64,000 nt of DNA from an uncultured Clostridia bacterium (GCA_934234035.1 CAKQHH010000008.1:1-64000), one strand, 5' to 3'. Shown: positions 17,174 to 27,564, numbered from the stretch's first letter. Numbers and translations are program-made. The notes: generated by a model not told the origin, from the letters alone.

Positions 17174-18895
17174 CTACATTCTTTCCGGTGCTTTAATGCC
17201 CAGAAGGTTCAAGCAATTTGCAATAACGATTCGAGCCGACTCAACCAGGGCCAGCTTCGCCACTTTCTCATCTTCATTGTCCACCAGGATGTGTTCATCG
17301 TGGTAGAACTTATTGAAGCTCTGCGCTACATCCACCAGATGACGGGTCAGGATGGACGGTTCATATTTATCCGCTGCATCCAGAATGATTTCCGGTACGC
17401 GGTAAATCAGCTTAATCAGGTTATACGCACTGTCGGAGGTGATGTGCTTCGCATCGAAGTCCCCCTTGCGAATCCGTGCCATTTCCTCCTCGGTAGCGTT
17501 GCGGAGGACGCTGCAAGCTCTGGCATGAGTGTACTGAACGTACGGACCGGTTTCACCATCGAAGTTCAGCACCTTGTCCCAGTTAAATACATAATCCTTG
17601 ATGCGGTTGTTGGACAGCTCCTGGAAAATTACGGCACCGATACCGACTTCCTTTGCCACTTCGTCCACATCGATTCCCTGCGGGTTCTTCTCTTTCATGA
17701 TTTCCGCAGTCTTCTGAACCGCTTCGTTCAGAACATCTTCCAGGAATACCACGTTGCCCTTACGGGTGGACAGGGTCGCACCGCCTTCCAGGCTTACCAG
17801 ACCGAATGGGATGTGGATGCAGTCCTTCTGCCATTCTTTTCCCATCAGCTCCAGGACCTTCTTCCACTGCTTGAAGTGGAGGTTCTGCTGAGATGCTACC
17901 ACGTAGATGCACTTATCGAAGTTGTAGTGTTCTTTTCGATAAATCGCTGCGGCGATATCTCTGGTTGCATACAGGCTGGAACCATCGGACTTGGTGATGA
18001 TTGCCGGTGTCATTCCGTACGGCTCCAGGTCTACAATCTGAGCACCTCTGGATTCTACCAGCAGCTTCTTTTCCTTCAGTTCTTCGATAACCGCCGGCAT
18101 CTTGTCGGAGTAGAAGCTCTCTCCGGCATAGGAATCAAACGTGATTCCCAGCATATCGTACACGCGGTTGAATTCTTGCAGGCTCAGTTCCCGGAAGCGC
18201 TTCCAGAGACGAACCTCTTCTTCCTCGCCATTTTCCAGTTTCACAAAAGCTTCTCTCGCCTCGTCGTCCAAAGACGGATCGTTTTCTGCCTCCCGGTGGA
18301 AACGGGTGTAGTAACCCAGCAGCGCCTTGATCGGATCCTTTTCCAGCTCCTCTTCACTGCCCCACTTGCGGTATGCCACAATCATCTTGCCGAACTGCGT
18401 TCCGTAATCCCCCAGATGGTTGATTCGAATCACGTCATAACCAATTTCATCGTACAGCTTGTAGATTGCATTACCGATAACGGTGCTTCGGATATGACCG
18501 ATATGGAACGGCTTTGCGATGTTCGGGGAAGAGTATTCCACGATTACCGGGCGATGCTGTCCCACTTCCGATCTGCCGTAATCCTTGCCCTGAGTCAGCA
18601 CATCCTCCGTCAGAGTCTGTGCGTATTCCTTCTTATCCAGGAACATGTTCACATAGGCATTTACCGGCTGAACCTTTTCAAAAATGCCGGCACCTTCGAT
18701 TCTTGCAGCCACATCCTGTGCAATCAGCGGCGGTGCTTTGCGCAATGTTTTCGCCAGACGGAAGCAAGGGAACGCGTAGTCTCCCATCTTTGTGTCTCCC
18801 GGAATTTCAATCCACTCCAGGATTTCCTCCGGTGTCATATTCAACGCTTCGTCTTCTGCAATAATTTCAGCAATTTTCTTTTTGTAATCGATCAT
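17174..18895 (-). CDS. argS: Arginyl-tRNA synthetase
   Basis: 573 residues, normal for class Ia ArgRS, which charges tRNA-Arg in the cytosol. The N-terminal Add1 domain is followed by the HIGH motif in SSPNIAKPFHIGHIRSTVIG (about 130). The KMSKS region is the usual degenerate ArgRS form (LSTRKGNVVFLED), and the C-terminal anticodon-binding domain contains YVQYTHARACSVLRN. It is directly adjacent to the DUF523 gene upstream and 9 bases from the radical-SAM-like gene downstream. Confidence 0.97.
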   Translation of the reverse strand: MIDYKKKIAEIIAEDEALNMTPEEILEWIEIPGDTKMGDYAFPCFRLAKTLRKAPPLIAQDVAARIEGAGIFEKVQPVNAYVNMFLDKKEYAQTLTEDVLTQGKDYGRSEVGQHRPVIVEYSSPNIAKPFHIGHIRSTVIGNAIYKLYDEIGYDVIRINHLGDYGTQFGKMIVAYRKWGSEEELEKDPIKALLGYYTRFHREAENDPSLDDEAREAFVKLENGEEEEVRLWKRFRELSLQEFNRVYDMLGITFDSYAGESFYSDKMPAVIEELKEKKLLVESRGAQIVDLEPYGMTPAIITKSDGSSLYATRDIAAAIYRKEHYNFDKCIYVVASQQNLHFKQWKKVLELMGKEWQKDCIHIPFGLVSLEGGATLSTRKGNVVFLEDVLNEAVQKTAEIMKEKNPQGIDVDEVAKEVGIGAVIFQELSNNRIKDYVFNWDKVLNFDGETGPYVQYTHARACSVLRNATEEEMARIRKGDFDAKHITSDSAYNLIKLIYRVPEIILDAADKYEPSILTRHLVDVAQSFNKFYHDEHILVDNEDEKVAKLALVESARIVIANCLNLLGIKAPERM

Positions 18896-19357
18896 TTACT
18901 GTTCTCCGTTCTCTCTAATTACATTTTCCGTTCCCGCGGGAATCCCGTTTTCCCGAAGCAATCGGACAAAAATACCATCCCCCGGGATTAAGGTCCCGTC
19001 AAAATGGCCATTGTAAATCTGCCCTACGCCGCAGGAAGGACTTCTCGCCTGGAGAATGGCCCCTTCCAGGGCTTCCCCCATCTGTTCAGCGGCTTTCTGC
19101 GCATCCCGGAAGCAAATCTCCGCTCCCCGGACGTATTCGGCGGTAACATCCACGCCGTTTCGGTTCACCACACGGCATTCTCCATTCTGTTCCACGATTT
19201 CCGCCGGAACCCGCGGAGTGGGAAGCCCCCCGGCACATTCCGGACACACGCCGAAATAAGAATGTTCATGTGAGAATTTTACCACATCTTCCGAGCGATT
19301 GTTACCCCCATTATACTTGCAGTTCTCTCCCAGAAGACATTTACTGATAATATACAT
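18896..19357 (-). CDS. DUF523 family protein
   Basis: 153 residues with the DUF523 signature: an N-terminal SKCLLGENCKYNGG, a central FGVCPECAGGLPTPRVPAEI, and LQARSPSCGVGQIYNG. The conserved cysteines and the SPSCG motif suggest a metal- or substrate-binding site, but the family's function is not established. Its stop codon abuts the argS start and its start lies 3 bases after mutS2 ends, so it is embedded in a co-transcribed string. Confidence 0.85.
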   Translation of the reverse strand: MYIISKCLLGENCKYNGGNNRSEDVVKFSHEHSYFGVCPECAGGLPTPRVPAEIVEQNGECRVVNRNGVDVTAEYVRGAEICFRDAQKAAEQMGEALEGAILQARSPSCGVGQIYNGHFDGTLIPGDGIFVRLLRENGIPAGTENVIRENGEQ

Positions 19358-19360
19358 GCA

Positions 19361-21742
19361 TTACTCCTTCAGTTCTACCACCGTCGCGCCTTCTCCGCCC
19401 TGATTATACGGAGCGCCTTTAAAGCTCTTTACGCATCGGTTGTGTTTCAGGGCATCCCGCAGTCCCTTCTTCAGAATACCTTCTCCTCGGCCGTGAACCA
19501 CCGTCACGCTCCGCAGACCTGCAAGGTATGCATCATCCAGATATTTCTCCATTTCCATTCGAGCATCATCCAGATTCTTTCCAATCAGATTGATGCTCAT
19601 CGGCACACTTCGCGTCTTCCGAGTCTTAATCTGATTGTACTGCCGCTTCTTTCGTTCCTTGTTCCCGGCCTTTTCGCTTTCAATCAGCATCAGATTCTTC
19701 ACGTTCACGCCGGTCTTCAATGCGCCGATCTGCACCATCAGGTTTCCGCGATTGTCCGGAAGGGAGACCACCTCGCCATTCTGGTTCAGCGACATCACCT
19801 TCACCCGCGTTCCGATTTTCAGCTGATCCGGGCGAATCGGCTTTCCTTCCTTCTCTGCCGGAATTTCTGCCGGTTTATCCCGGTACTTCTTTTCGGCTTC
19901 CCGAAGTCTCCGCCGGCTTTCCGCCACCTTGTTCACTTGATGGCCCTTAGACTCGTCCTTCATCCGCTTCAGCTCTTCCCGGATGTCTTCCACCGTGTCC
20001 TCGGTTTCTTTTAGGATGCCTTTCGCCTGATTTCGAGCATCCTCCAGGATTTTCGCCTTTTCTTGCTCTGCCCGGCGAATCCGCGTTTCCGCTTCCTTCA
20101 GTCGCAGTTCCGCTTCTTCCTTAATTCGATTGGCTTCCTCGGTAATCCGTTCCGCTTCTTTTCGCTCTTCCTCTACCCGAGTTACCGCATCTTCGAAATT
20201 CAGCTCGTTCTCTCCCAGGAGGGCTTCCGCTCTCTTGAGGATTTTCTCTTCCAGACCCAGCTTTCGTGAAATTTCAAAGGCGTTGGATTTTCCCGGCAGG
20301 CCGACCCGAAGGTGATAGGTGGGAGACAGCGTCTCCACATCGAACTCCATGGAGGCGTTTTCCACGTCCGGGGTGCTCAGCGCATACTTCTTCAGCTCCG
20401 TGTAATGGGTAGTGGCTACCACCAAAGCCCCGCGCTTCCGAAGTTCTTCCAGCTCGGCAATACCCAGCGCCGCACCTTCCGCCGGATCCGTTCCGGAACC
20501 CAGCTCATCCAGCAGCACCAAAGATTTCTCGTTTACCGTCCGAAAGATTTCCGTGATGTTCTTCATATGGGCAGAGAACGTACTGAGGCTCTGCTCAATG
20601 CTCTGCTCATCTCCGATATCCGCAAACACTTCTTCCAGCACCGGAAGCCGGCTTTCTTCGGAACACGGTACGTGCAGTCCGCTCTGCGCCATTAAAATAA
20701 AGAGTCCGATGGTCTTTAAGGTGACCGTCTTACCGCCGGTGTTCGGACCGGTAATCAGGAGTGTTTTCCAATTCTCTCCCAAGGAAACATTGATGGGAAC
20801 CACCTTGTCCGCCGGAATCAGCGGATGGCGTCCGTGATATATTTCCAGAATTCCCTCTGTGTTCATGCGGGGCTCAAAAGCGTTCATCTGAAGGGACAGC
20901 TTTCCCTTTGCGCTGATGAAATCCAGCTCCAGAAGAAGCTTCTGGTTATTGTTCAATCCGTGGAAATGTTCCGCTACCCGGCCGGAGAACATCTCCAGAA
21001 TTCGGGTAATTTCTGCCTGTTCCGCCAGATCCAGCTCCCGCAGCTCGTTGTTCATATTTACAACGGACTGGGGTTCGATGAATAGGGTGGATCCGCTCTG
21101 GGACTGGTCGTGAACCAATCCCGGGAACATGTTCGCATACTCCCGCTTTACCGGGATGACGTATCGGCCGTTCCGCATGGTGACAATCGCTTCCTGCAGG
21201 AATTTCTGTGCGGAAGAAGTGCTTACGGTCTTGTTCAGCCGATTTCGAATGCTTTCATTCTTATTGCGAATTTCTTTTCGAATTCGTTTCAGCTCCGGTG
21301 AAGCACTGTCCGACATCTCATCCTCCGACAAAATACAGCGATCGATGTCCTTTTCCAGTTCATCCACCCGTTCCAGCAGATTGCCGATTTCCTGAAGGGT
21401 CGGAATCTCCGGAACGTCTTCCATCAGGAATGTTTTTACCTCTCTGGCAATCTGAAGGCAGACCCGCACCTGCAGCAGTTCCCGCATGTTCAGCACCCGA
21501 CCTTTTCGAGCCATCTTCAGAATGCGGCTCAGGTCCGGAAATGCTCCCACCGGAATATTTCCCTTATACAGAATAACGGAAACTGCTTCCGTAGTTTCCG
21601 TCTGTGCGTCCTGAATTGCGTGCAGGTGGGTCATCGGTTCCAGCTTTGAAATTCGTTCCTTCGTTAGTTCGGAACCGGCCTGTTCTGCAAGCATCTCCAA
21701 TATTCTGTTGTATTCCAGCAGCTTAATCGTTCTACTGTTCAT
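19361..21742 (-). CDS. mutS2: MutS2 family ATPase with Smr domain
   Basis: 793 residues. Family order is a core/lever domain (about 1-300), an ABC-type ATPase with LLITGPNTGGKTVTLKTIGL and LVLLDELGSGTDPAEG, a long charged coiled coil (about 510-620), a KOW-like segment and a C-terminal Smr domain (about 715-793). MutS2 is tied to recombination control and, in B. subtilis, to collided-ribosome rescue. The Smr HGRGEG motif is intact, but the usual LDLRG reads INLIG, so nuclease activity may differ. The start overlaps the zapA end by 11 bases. Confidence 0.95.
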   Translation of the reverse strand: MNSRTIKLLEYNRILEMLAEQAGSELTKERISKLEPMTHLHAIQDAQTETTEAVSVILYKGNIPVGAFPDLSRILKMARKGRVLNMRELLQVRVCLQIAREVKTFLMEDVPEIPTLQEIGNLLERVDELEKDIDRCILSEDEMSDSASPELKRIRKEIRNKNESIRNRLNKTVSTSSAQKFLQEAIVTMRNGRYVIPVKREYANMFPGLVHDQSQSGSTLFIEPQSVVNMNNELRELDLAEQAEITRILEMFSGRVAEHFHGLNNNQKLLLELDFISAKGKLSLQMNAFEPRMNTEGILEIYHGRHPLIPADKVVPINVSLGENWKTLLITGPNTGGKTVTLKTIGLFILMAQSGLHVPCSEESRLPVLEEVFADIGDEQSIEQSLSTFSAHMKNITEIFRTVNEKSLVLLDELGSGTDPAEGAALGIAELEELRKRGALVVATTHYTELKKYALSTPDVENASMEFDVETLSPTYHLRVGLPGKSNAFEISRKLGLEEKILKRAEALLGENELNFEDAVTRVEEERKEAERITEEANRIKEEAELRLKEAETRIRRAEQEKAKILEDARNQAKGILKETEDTVEDIREELKRMKDESKGHQVNKVAESRRRLREAEKKYRDKPAEIPAEKEGKPIRPDQLKIGTRVKVMSLNQNGEVVSLPDNRGNLMVQIGALKTGVNVKNLMLIESEKAGNKERKKRQYNQIKTRKTRSVPMSINLIGKNLDDARMEMEKYLDDAYLAGLRSVTVVHGRGEGILKKGLRDALKHNRCVKSFKGAPYNQGGEGATVVELKE

Positions 21743-22214
21743 CTTCTTCCCTAAACTTCTTCAAGCTTCTCAGCTCATTCTTAAGGTTCACATTTTCCAT
21801 CTGGAGATCGAAGTATGCATTCTCCATCTCGGTGCATTTCGCCTGAAGATTCTTGTACTTCTCGCTGTCCTGGATCTGTCTGTCAGAATCATCGTTCATC
21901 TGTTCCTTCAGATCTGTCACCTGTTTCTTCGCATTCTCCCAAAGGGTAATGTAATGCTGAACATCGTTGTCCAACTGATGATTCTCTGTCTGAAGCTTCA
22001 GCAGAAGATCGCTGTTCTCCATCAGTTTCTCCGCAATATTAATTGCTGTCAGCACGGCACACTTGTAATTCGGATTGGAATTCAGTGCCCGGCTGGTTCG
22101 TCTCAGTTCATCATCCACGAACTTGGCAATTTCCTTAATCTTATCTTCGCTCTTCTCTCCAGAAAGCACGTAATCAGCGCCACAAATCGTTACATCCGCT
22201 CTGCACTTGTCCAT
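21732..22214 (-). CDS. zapA: Cell division protein ZapA
   Basis: 160 residues. ZapA binds FtsZ and promotes bundling of its filaments at mid-cell. The N-terminal domain (about 5-70) has the family pattern of a beta hairpin (VTICGADYVLSGEKSEDKIK) followed by VDDELRRTSR and AVLTAINIAEKLM. The rest is a long coiled coil, longer than in E. coli ZapA. It lies between mutS2 (11-base overlap) and the rRNA methyltransferase gene, on the same strand as the division cluster that includes ftsZ. Confidence 0.9.
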   Translation of the reverse strand: MDKCRADVTICGADYVLSGEKSEDKIKEIAKFVDDELRRTSRALNSNPNYKCAVLTAINIAEKLMENSDLLLKLQTENHQLDNDVQHYITLWENAKKQVTDLKEQMNDDSDRQIQDSEKYKNLQAKCTEMENAYFDLQMENVNLKNELRSLKKFREEDEQ

Positions 22215-22253
22215 AGTCTGCTCCTCTGTTCTTTATCAATAACTTGTATTCTT

Positions 22254-23045
22254 CTATATACTGCGCACTCGTTCGTACATCAATATGCCCGCCGATACAG
22301 CTGCGTTCAGGGACTCGATTCCACCGTACATAGGCAGTGTCACTCGTATATCCGAGGCTTCAATCAATTCATCCCCGATGCCGTTTCCTTCATTTCCGAT
22401 TACCAGAAAAACATCTTGTCTCAGATCGCAATCGTAATATGGGATTCCGCCATCCGGTGTGGTCACCGCAATGCGTTTTCCGTAATCATGTGCCAACTTC
22501 ACCAGTTCCCGGCTATCGGATAAAGGAACAATCGGTACATCAAAAATCATGCCCGCCGTCGCACGAAGGACTTTCGGAGAATACACATCGCCCGTTCCCT
22601 TCATGGTCACAATTGCATCATACCCCGCTGCCACTGCGGTCCGAATGATTGTCCCGATATTACCCGGATCCTGAAGGCGATCCAGCACCACGCAATTGCT
22701 GCCCGGTCGAAAACAGTTTTCGAATTGACTTTCATCTGCAACCGGTCGATCTACAATTGCCAGAAGGCCGACACCGTTTCTCGCATCCGTAATCTTCTCA
22801 AAAAGGAACGCATCCACCCGTTCTACTCGAACGCCTCGCTTGGAAAGCTCCTCCATCCAAGGTTCGGAAGGATAGATATCCGAAATCAGAAGAGCATCCA
22901 TACAGATGCCCTTCTGAACAGCTTCTCGTATCAAGTTGCTTCCTTCAATAATCATCTGACCGGAAGCGTCTCTCTTTTTCTTCTGCTGTAATTTCCGAAT
23001 GCGTTTAATCAGCGGATTTTTTTCTGAACAAATCACTTCACTCAT
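22254..23045 (-). CDS. TrmH/SpoU family RNA 2'-O-methyltransferase
   Basis: 263 residues. An N-terminal substrate-binding domain (about 1-100, with EVICSEKNPLIKRIRKL) is followed by a SPOUT knot domain. The three SpoU motifs are present: LDRLQDPGNIGTIIRTA, VFLVIGNEGNGIGDELI and VTLPMYGGIESLNAAVSAG. It should methylate a ribose in 23S rRNA or tRNA using SAM; the exact target cannot be assigned (RlmB- or TsnR-like members look alike). It begins 11 bases after ftsZ ends. Confidence 0.9.
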   Translation of the reverse strand: MSEVICSEKNPLIKRIRKLQQKKKRDASGQMIIEGSNLIREAVQKGICMDALLISDIYPSEPWMEELSKRGVRVERVDAFLFEKITDARNGVGLLAIVDRPVADESQFENCFRPGSNCVVLDRLQDPGNIGTIIRTAVAAGYDAIVTMKGTGDVYSPKVLRATAGMIFDVPIVPLSDSRELVKLAHDYGKRIAVTTPDGGIPYYDCDLRQDVFLVIGNEGNGIGDELIEASDIRVTLPMYGGIESLNAAVSAGILMYERVRSI

Positions 23046-23056
23046 AATTGAATCGA

Positions 23057-24205
23057 TTAACGCAGGAAATCCGGAACATCAAATTCCGATGCAGCGGAAT
23101 TCTCTGCCGGGTCGCTGTTTCTTCTCATCAGCTCATCCAGCGTTACCTCAACACCTTCCAGACCGTCTCTGGAAACCGTCTTTCTGCTTGAGCTCTGAGT
23201 GCTAATCTTAGGCGACTCGATCTTGGAACCGGAAATTCCCTCCGACTGGAAGTCGGTTGCAATCAGGGTAACCGATACCTTGTCTGCCATATCTTCCGAT
23301 ACCGATGCACCGAAGATGATATTGGCATCCGGATCTGCCTCCGCCTGAATCTTCTCCGCAATCTTGCTGATATCCAGCATTCCCATATCCAGACCACCGG
23401 AAACGTACAGAAGAATGGATCTTGCGCCATCCACCGATGTCTCCAGCAACGGACTCTCGATTGCATTTCGAACCGCTTCTTCTACCTTGTTGTCGCCGGA
23501 TCCGACGCCCACACCCATGTGTGCAACGCCGCGGCCTTCCATCGTGGTTCTGACATCCGCATAATCCACGTTGACATAACCTTCCTTGGAAATCAGATCG
23601 GAAATACCCTGAACACCCTGTCTCAGTACATCGTCTGCCATTGCAAACGCATCCATGAAGGAAGTGTTCTTCTCGCTGGAGTCGATCAGACGATCGTTCG
23701 GGATGATTACCAGAGAATCTACAAAATTCGTGAGATACTCGATACCCTTCTGGGCTCTGTTCCAACGCATCTTTCCTTCAAAAGAAAATGGCTTGGTTAC
23801 TACGGCTACCGTCAATGCGCCGCAATCCATCGCTGCTTTTGCAATAATCGGTGCTGCACCGGTACCGGTACCGCCGCCCATTCCTGCAGTGATGAATACC
23901 AGGTCTGCATCCTGAAGATATCCGGTAATTTCTTCCAGAGTTTCTTCCGCCGCTTTCTGGCCAATCTCCGGATTCGCGCCGGCACCTCTTCCGCCGGTCA
24001 GCTTCTCACCAATCTGTATCTTCACCTCTGCCTTGCACTTTGCAAGAGCCTGTCTGTCTGTATTTACGGCAATAAAGGTAACGCCCGACATCTGTGCGTC
24101 CACCATTCGATTCACTGCGTTACATCCGCCGCCACCTACACCGACAACCTTGATAATCGCAGCTCTGTCCTGATCTGATATAAAGTCAGAAACAAATTCC
24201 ATCAT
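23057..24205 (-). CDS. ftsZ: Cell division GTPase FtsZ
   Basis: 382 residues. FtsZ is the tubulin homologue that forms the division ring. The GTP-binding domain shows [16 protein letters not shown] at the N-terminus and the tubulin signature [14 protein letters not shown] around residue 105; the T7-loop region contains [12 protein letters not shown] variable linker follows from about 315, ending in the partner-binding tail DVPDFLR. AGGAGG precedes tandem ATG codons. The 146-base AT-rich gap upstream contains a TATTAT -10-like element but only a weak -35, so a separate ftsZ promoter is possible but unproven. Confidence 0.98.
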   Translation of the reverse strand: MMEFVSDFISDQDRAAIIKVVGVGGGGCNAVNRMVDAQMSGVTFIAVNTDRQALAKCKAEVKIQIGEKLTGGRGAGANPEIGQKAAEETLEEITGYLQDADLVFITAGMGGGTGTGAAPIIAKAAMDCGALTVAVVTKPFSFEGKMRWNRAQKGIEYLTNFVDSLVIIPNDRLIDSSEKNTSFMDAFAMADDVLRQGVQGISDLISKEGYVNVDYADVRTTMEGRGVAHMGVGVGSGDNKVEEAVRNAIESPLLETSVDGARSILLYVSGGLDMGMLDISKIAEKIQAEADPDANIIFGASVSEDMADKVSVTLIATDFQSEGISGSKIESPKISTQSSSRKTVSRDGLEGVEVTLDELMRRNSDPAENSAASEFDVPDFLR

Positions 24206-24351
24206 AAAGCTCCTCCTATATTTATATCTAATTTATAATACCATAAGATTTACCGAAATGCACTCTATTTCTACAGTTTTTCTTGTTTACCTACACATTT
24301 TTTCAACGCTTCTGCATTCAAAAATGCACTTCGCATGTCTATTTTAGTTTT

Positions 24352-25278
24352 CTATACCTTCGGTTCGAAGGAAGCGTAGCCGCTTTCCGTCAAGGTGACG
24401 GTTCCTCGCTTAATTCCTTTCTTGAACAGCGCCTTCAGCACCTTCTGCAGCCGCTCCTTTTCGATGGATTCAATCATGGTTTCCACACGTCCCTTGCAAA
24501 CCATGGAATCGTATACGTATCCCCGAGCCGTATCGTCAGAGACCTTCAATTTCTTAAAGTACAGATCTCCCTCATTCATGGCATTCAGGATGCGCAGCGC
24601 GCTCTTCCATTCCTTGGAATTGGTCACTTCCAATTTCTCGCCCAGCTCCATCTTACGGATTTTGATTCCGGTAACGATGGTCACCTTCGGTTTCGTTTTG
24701 GAGCGGCGCAGCAACAGTCCTTGGGAATCCACCACCAAGTATTCTTTGTTGTATACCACTGCGGCAATCTGTTCCCGCTCTTTTACCCGAATTACCAGAG
24801 TCCCCGGAATCCGCTTGGATACCTTCGCCTCCTCGATGTACGGGCTGCCTTCCAAATATTCCACAATTTCCCGGCTGCCGGAATGGTAGAACAAATTCTT
24901 TCCCGTCGTGGCGTGGGCCATATTGATGATTTCCTCATCGGTAAAATAATCATTTCCCTCCACCTGAATGGAATCGATGGTGAACACCCCGGTGCTCATG
25001 AATACCAACATGGCAATGGTCAGGATGATGATGCCGCAGGCCACTTTGAAAGGGCTGGGGCGACTTCGCTTCTTCTGCCGCTTCAGGATGTTCGCTGCAA
25101 TCTGCCGATCCAGCTCCGAAGGGGGTTCTTCCGGCACCTCTTCCGAACCGTCCACATCCACCATTTCTGTTGCCAGTTCATCAATTTGCCGGTCAATGGA
25201 TACGAATTCATCGTCTAATCCGAAATCCATCCCTGCGGAAGTTTCCGAATTATCGTTTTCTATTTGTCTTTCGTCCAT
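24352..25278 (-). CDS. ftsQ: Cell division protein FtsQ/DivIB
   Basis: 308 residues. An acidic cytoplasmic N-terminus (about 1-75) precedes one membrane helix (VACGIIILTIAMLVFMSTGV), then a POTRA domain beginning IDSIQVEGNDYFTDEEIINM, then the beta domain. This is the layout of the FtsQ/DivIB subunit that links FtsL and the septal synthase on the outer face of the membrane. It overlaps murG by 19 bases. No ftsA follows; ftsZ is next downstream. Confidence 0.88.
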   Translation of the reverse strand: MDERQIENDNSETSAGMDFGLDDEFVSIDRQIDELATEMVDVDGSEEVPEEPPSELDRQIAANILKRQKKRSRPSPFKVACGIIILTIAMLVFMSTGVFTIDSIQVEGNDYFTDEEIINMAHATTGKNLFYHSGSREIVEYLEGSPYIEEAKVSKRIPGTLVIRVKEREQIAAVVYNKEYLVVDSQGLLLRRSKTKPKVTIVTGIKIRKMELGEKLEVTNSKEWKSALRILNAMNEGDLYFKKLKVSDDTARGYVYDSMVCKGRVETMIESIEKERLQKVLKALFKKGIKRGTVTLTESGYASFEPKV

Positions 25279-26372
25279 ATATCCATTATCCCTTCATACA
25301 CAATATCGGTAGCGTTTACCGGTGCACACTTCAGGCTGCACTCCGCCATCCGCCGGACGATATCCGGATCCGCAAGGAGTTCCTTCAATATGTTCACAAT
25401 TCGATTCGGCGTATCGCCATCCTCTCGAACGATGATCGCACCGCCGTTATCCACCACGGCTTTCGCATTGTAGTATTGATGATCCCCGGTTACGTTCGGA
25501 GACGGTACGAAGATGGCCGGACAACCCGACATGGTAATCTCCGAAACGGACAGCGCGCCGGAACGGCTGATAGCCACATCCGTCGCCGCCAGCGTGTTGG
25601 CCATGTCTTGAATGTACGGAGATACGCGGACATTGCTTTTGCCGGAGAGTCCCAGCACTTCCAAATTATGCTGCACTTCATCGTAGAATCGCTTGCCGGT
25701 GCCGAACAGGATGGTGACATTCGGACAATCGCCGTAGGCACGAATCAGTTCAATCGCCGTATCGTTGATGGCGGTAGCACCCTGACTTCCGCCAAAGGTC
25801 ATAATCACAAAATCATCTTCCGGAATGCCCAACAGTTTCCGGGATTCCTTCTTATCCTTTCCGTAGAAATCCTTCCGAACCGGATTTCCGGAATACTGCA
25901 GCTTTCGATTCTGCTTGAAGAATTTTCCCGCATCCTCAAAACCCAAGAACACCTTCTCCGCATATTGGGACAAGAACCGATTCGCCATTCCCGGGTAAGC
26001 GTTCTGTTCATGGATGAATACCTTTGCACCGTATTTGTGTGCTGCCAGCACCACCGGAACGCTGACGTAGCTTCCGGTGCTGATGACGATATCCGGACGG
26101 AACCTCTTCATAATCCGGTAGGTCTGACTCTTCCCCCTGCCCGTTACCGCCAGGGTCTCCGCCATTTTAAATACGTTGGACCGGTCCACCGCTTTGGAGG
26201 GAACGATTTCCAGCGGAAAACCGTGTTTCGGAACAATTTCGTTCTCCATTCCCCGCTCATTTCCGATGTATAGGATTTCGCATTCCGGATCCATTTCCTT
26301 GAATTTATCGCCGATTGCCAGTGCCGGATAAATATGGCCTCCGGTAATTCCTCCCGTTAAAATAATTCTCAT
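25260..26372 (-). CDS. murG: MurG glycosyltransferase
   Basis: 370 residues. MurG transfers GlcNAc from UDP-GlcNAc to lipid I, making lipid II at the inner face of the membrane. The N-terminal glycine-rich loop is ILTGGITGGHIYPALAIG and the second is MTFGGSQGATAIN; YNAKAVVDNGGAIIV is the UDP-GlcNAc-site region. Length is normal. It lies between ftsW (4-base gap) and ftsQ (19-base overlap), where murC and murB often sit. Confidence 0.97.
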   Translation of the reverse strand: MRIILTGGITGGHIYPALAIGDKFKEMDPECEILYIGNERGMENEIVPKHGFPLEIVPSKAVDRSNVFKMAETLAVTGRGKSQTYRIMKRFRPDIVISTGSYVSVPVVLAAHKYGAKVFIHEQNAYPGMANRFLSQYAEKVFLGFEDAGKFFKQNRKLQYSGNPVRKDFYGKDKKESRKLLGIPEDDFVIMTFGGSQGATAINDTAIELIRAYGDCPNVTILFGTGKRFYDEVQHNLEVLGLSGKSNVRVSPYIQDMANTLAATDVAISRSGALSVSEITMSGCPAIFVPSPNVTGDHQYYNAKAVVDNGGAIIVREDGDTPNRIVNILKELLADPDIVRRMAECSLKCAPVNATDIVYEGIMDIWTKDK

Positions 26373-26376
26373 ATTA

Positions 26377-27564
26377 TTACCCTCGATTTTTCTTTGAAAT
26401 ATTCAGCATAATTCCCATCGACGCCATGAACACCAGCAGCGACGTTCCGCCGTAACTGACGAAGGGAAGCGTAATTCCCGTTGCCGGCATGGAGGCGGTT
26501 ACAACGGCCACATTCAGAATTACCTGAAGTGCCATCATGACCGTAATCCCGGCGCCCAGATAGAATCCCAGCTTATCCTTTGCGTGAACGGTGATGACAA
26601 AGCATCGATAGATCAGCAGAAGATATACGGACAACAGTACCACCAGGCCCACGAATCCCAATTCTTCTCCGATAATTGCCAGAATGAAATCGTTCTGGGG
26701 TTCCGGAAGATAGAGGTTCTTGGTAATGCTTTTACCCGGTCCCAGGCCGAAAAGCCCGCCGTTTCCCAGTGCAATCAATCCTTGAGATACCTGATATCCT
26801 TCTCCTTGAGCATCCTTGAACGGATCGATGAAGTTGGTCATTCGTGCGTACCAGTGGGAGTCCGGGTAGAACATCAGGATGAAAATCAATCCGCCGATCA
26901 GCGCCAATGCCGCCAGCACCAGCCATCCGTTCCACATGCCCGCCACGTACATGATGCCGATCATGATGGCAGCGACTACAATCGCCGTGGACAGGTTCGG
27001 CTGTTTGATAATCAGTCCCAGATGCACTACCATTACGCCGAAGAGGACGAACACGTAGATGGTTCGAACTCTTCTCGGGCGTTCCGCCACGTATCCGGCA
27101 GTGAAAACAATCATGGCCAGCTTGGAGAATTCACTCGGTGTAATTCTCAGCGGTCCCAGCTGAAACCACCGGGTCGCAAAGTTAACCGTGACGCCCAGCG
27201 GTGTGAACAAGAGCGCAAGCGCCCCAACAGACACCACCGCAAACACCCAGTAATACTTCGCGTATTTGTGGTAATCCCATCGGGTGAACAGCGCCATTAC
27301 GCCAATTCCCAACGCCACCCAGGCCAGCTGTCTCCGCAGGTAGTAGTACGGATCGTTGTAGAAATTGGTGGTGGTGTAGTACCCTGCACTGAACACCATC
27401 ACGATGCCGAAGGAAATCAGGATTCCGGAAATCAGAGCCACCGATGCATCGTAGTTCACCGCTAAGGAACCCAGCATGCTGTCCACATTCCATTTCGGCG
27501 TTCTGCGGATCTTTTTCTCCTTCTTTCCACTATTCGATTGCTTCTTCCGGCTGATTACACCCAT
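26377..27564 (-). CDS. ftsW: SEDS glycosyltransferase FtsW
   Basis: 395 residues with about ten membrane helices. FtsW is the septal peptidoglycan polymerase that works with the class B PBP. A basic tail (about 1-30) precedes the first helix. Landmarks include the extracellular loop with MTNFIDPFKDAQGEGYQVSQ, NGGLFGLGPGKS, and the C-terminal LPFVSYGGTSLLVFMASMG. SpoVE is the close alternative name in spore formers; the dcw position favours FtsW. It lies between murD and murG. Confidence 0.93.
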   Translation of the reverse strand: MGVISRKKQSNSGKKEKKIRRTPKWNVDSMLGSLAVNYDASVALISGILISFGIVMVFSAGYYTTTNFYNDPYYYLRRQLAWVALGIGVMALFTRWDYHKYAKYYWVFAVVSVGALALLFTPLGVTVNFATRWFQLGPLRITPSEFSKLAMIVFTAGYVAERPRRVRTIYVFVLFGVMVVHLGLIIKQPNLSTAIVVAAIMIGIMYVAGMWNGWLVLAALALIGGLIFILMFYPDSHWYARMTNFIDPFKDAQGEGYQVSQGLIALGNGGLFGLGPGKSITKNLYLPEPQNDFILAIIGEELGFVGLVVLLSVYLLLIYRCFVITVHAKDKLGFYLGAGITVMMALQVILNVAVVTASMPATGITLPFVSYGGTSLLVFMASMGIMLNISKKNRG

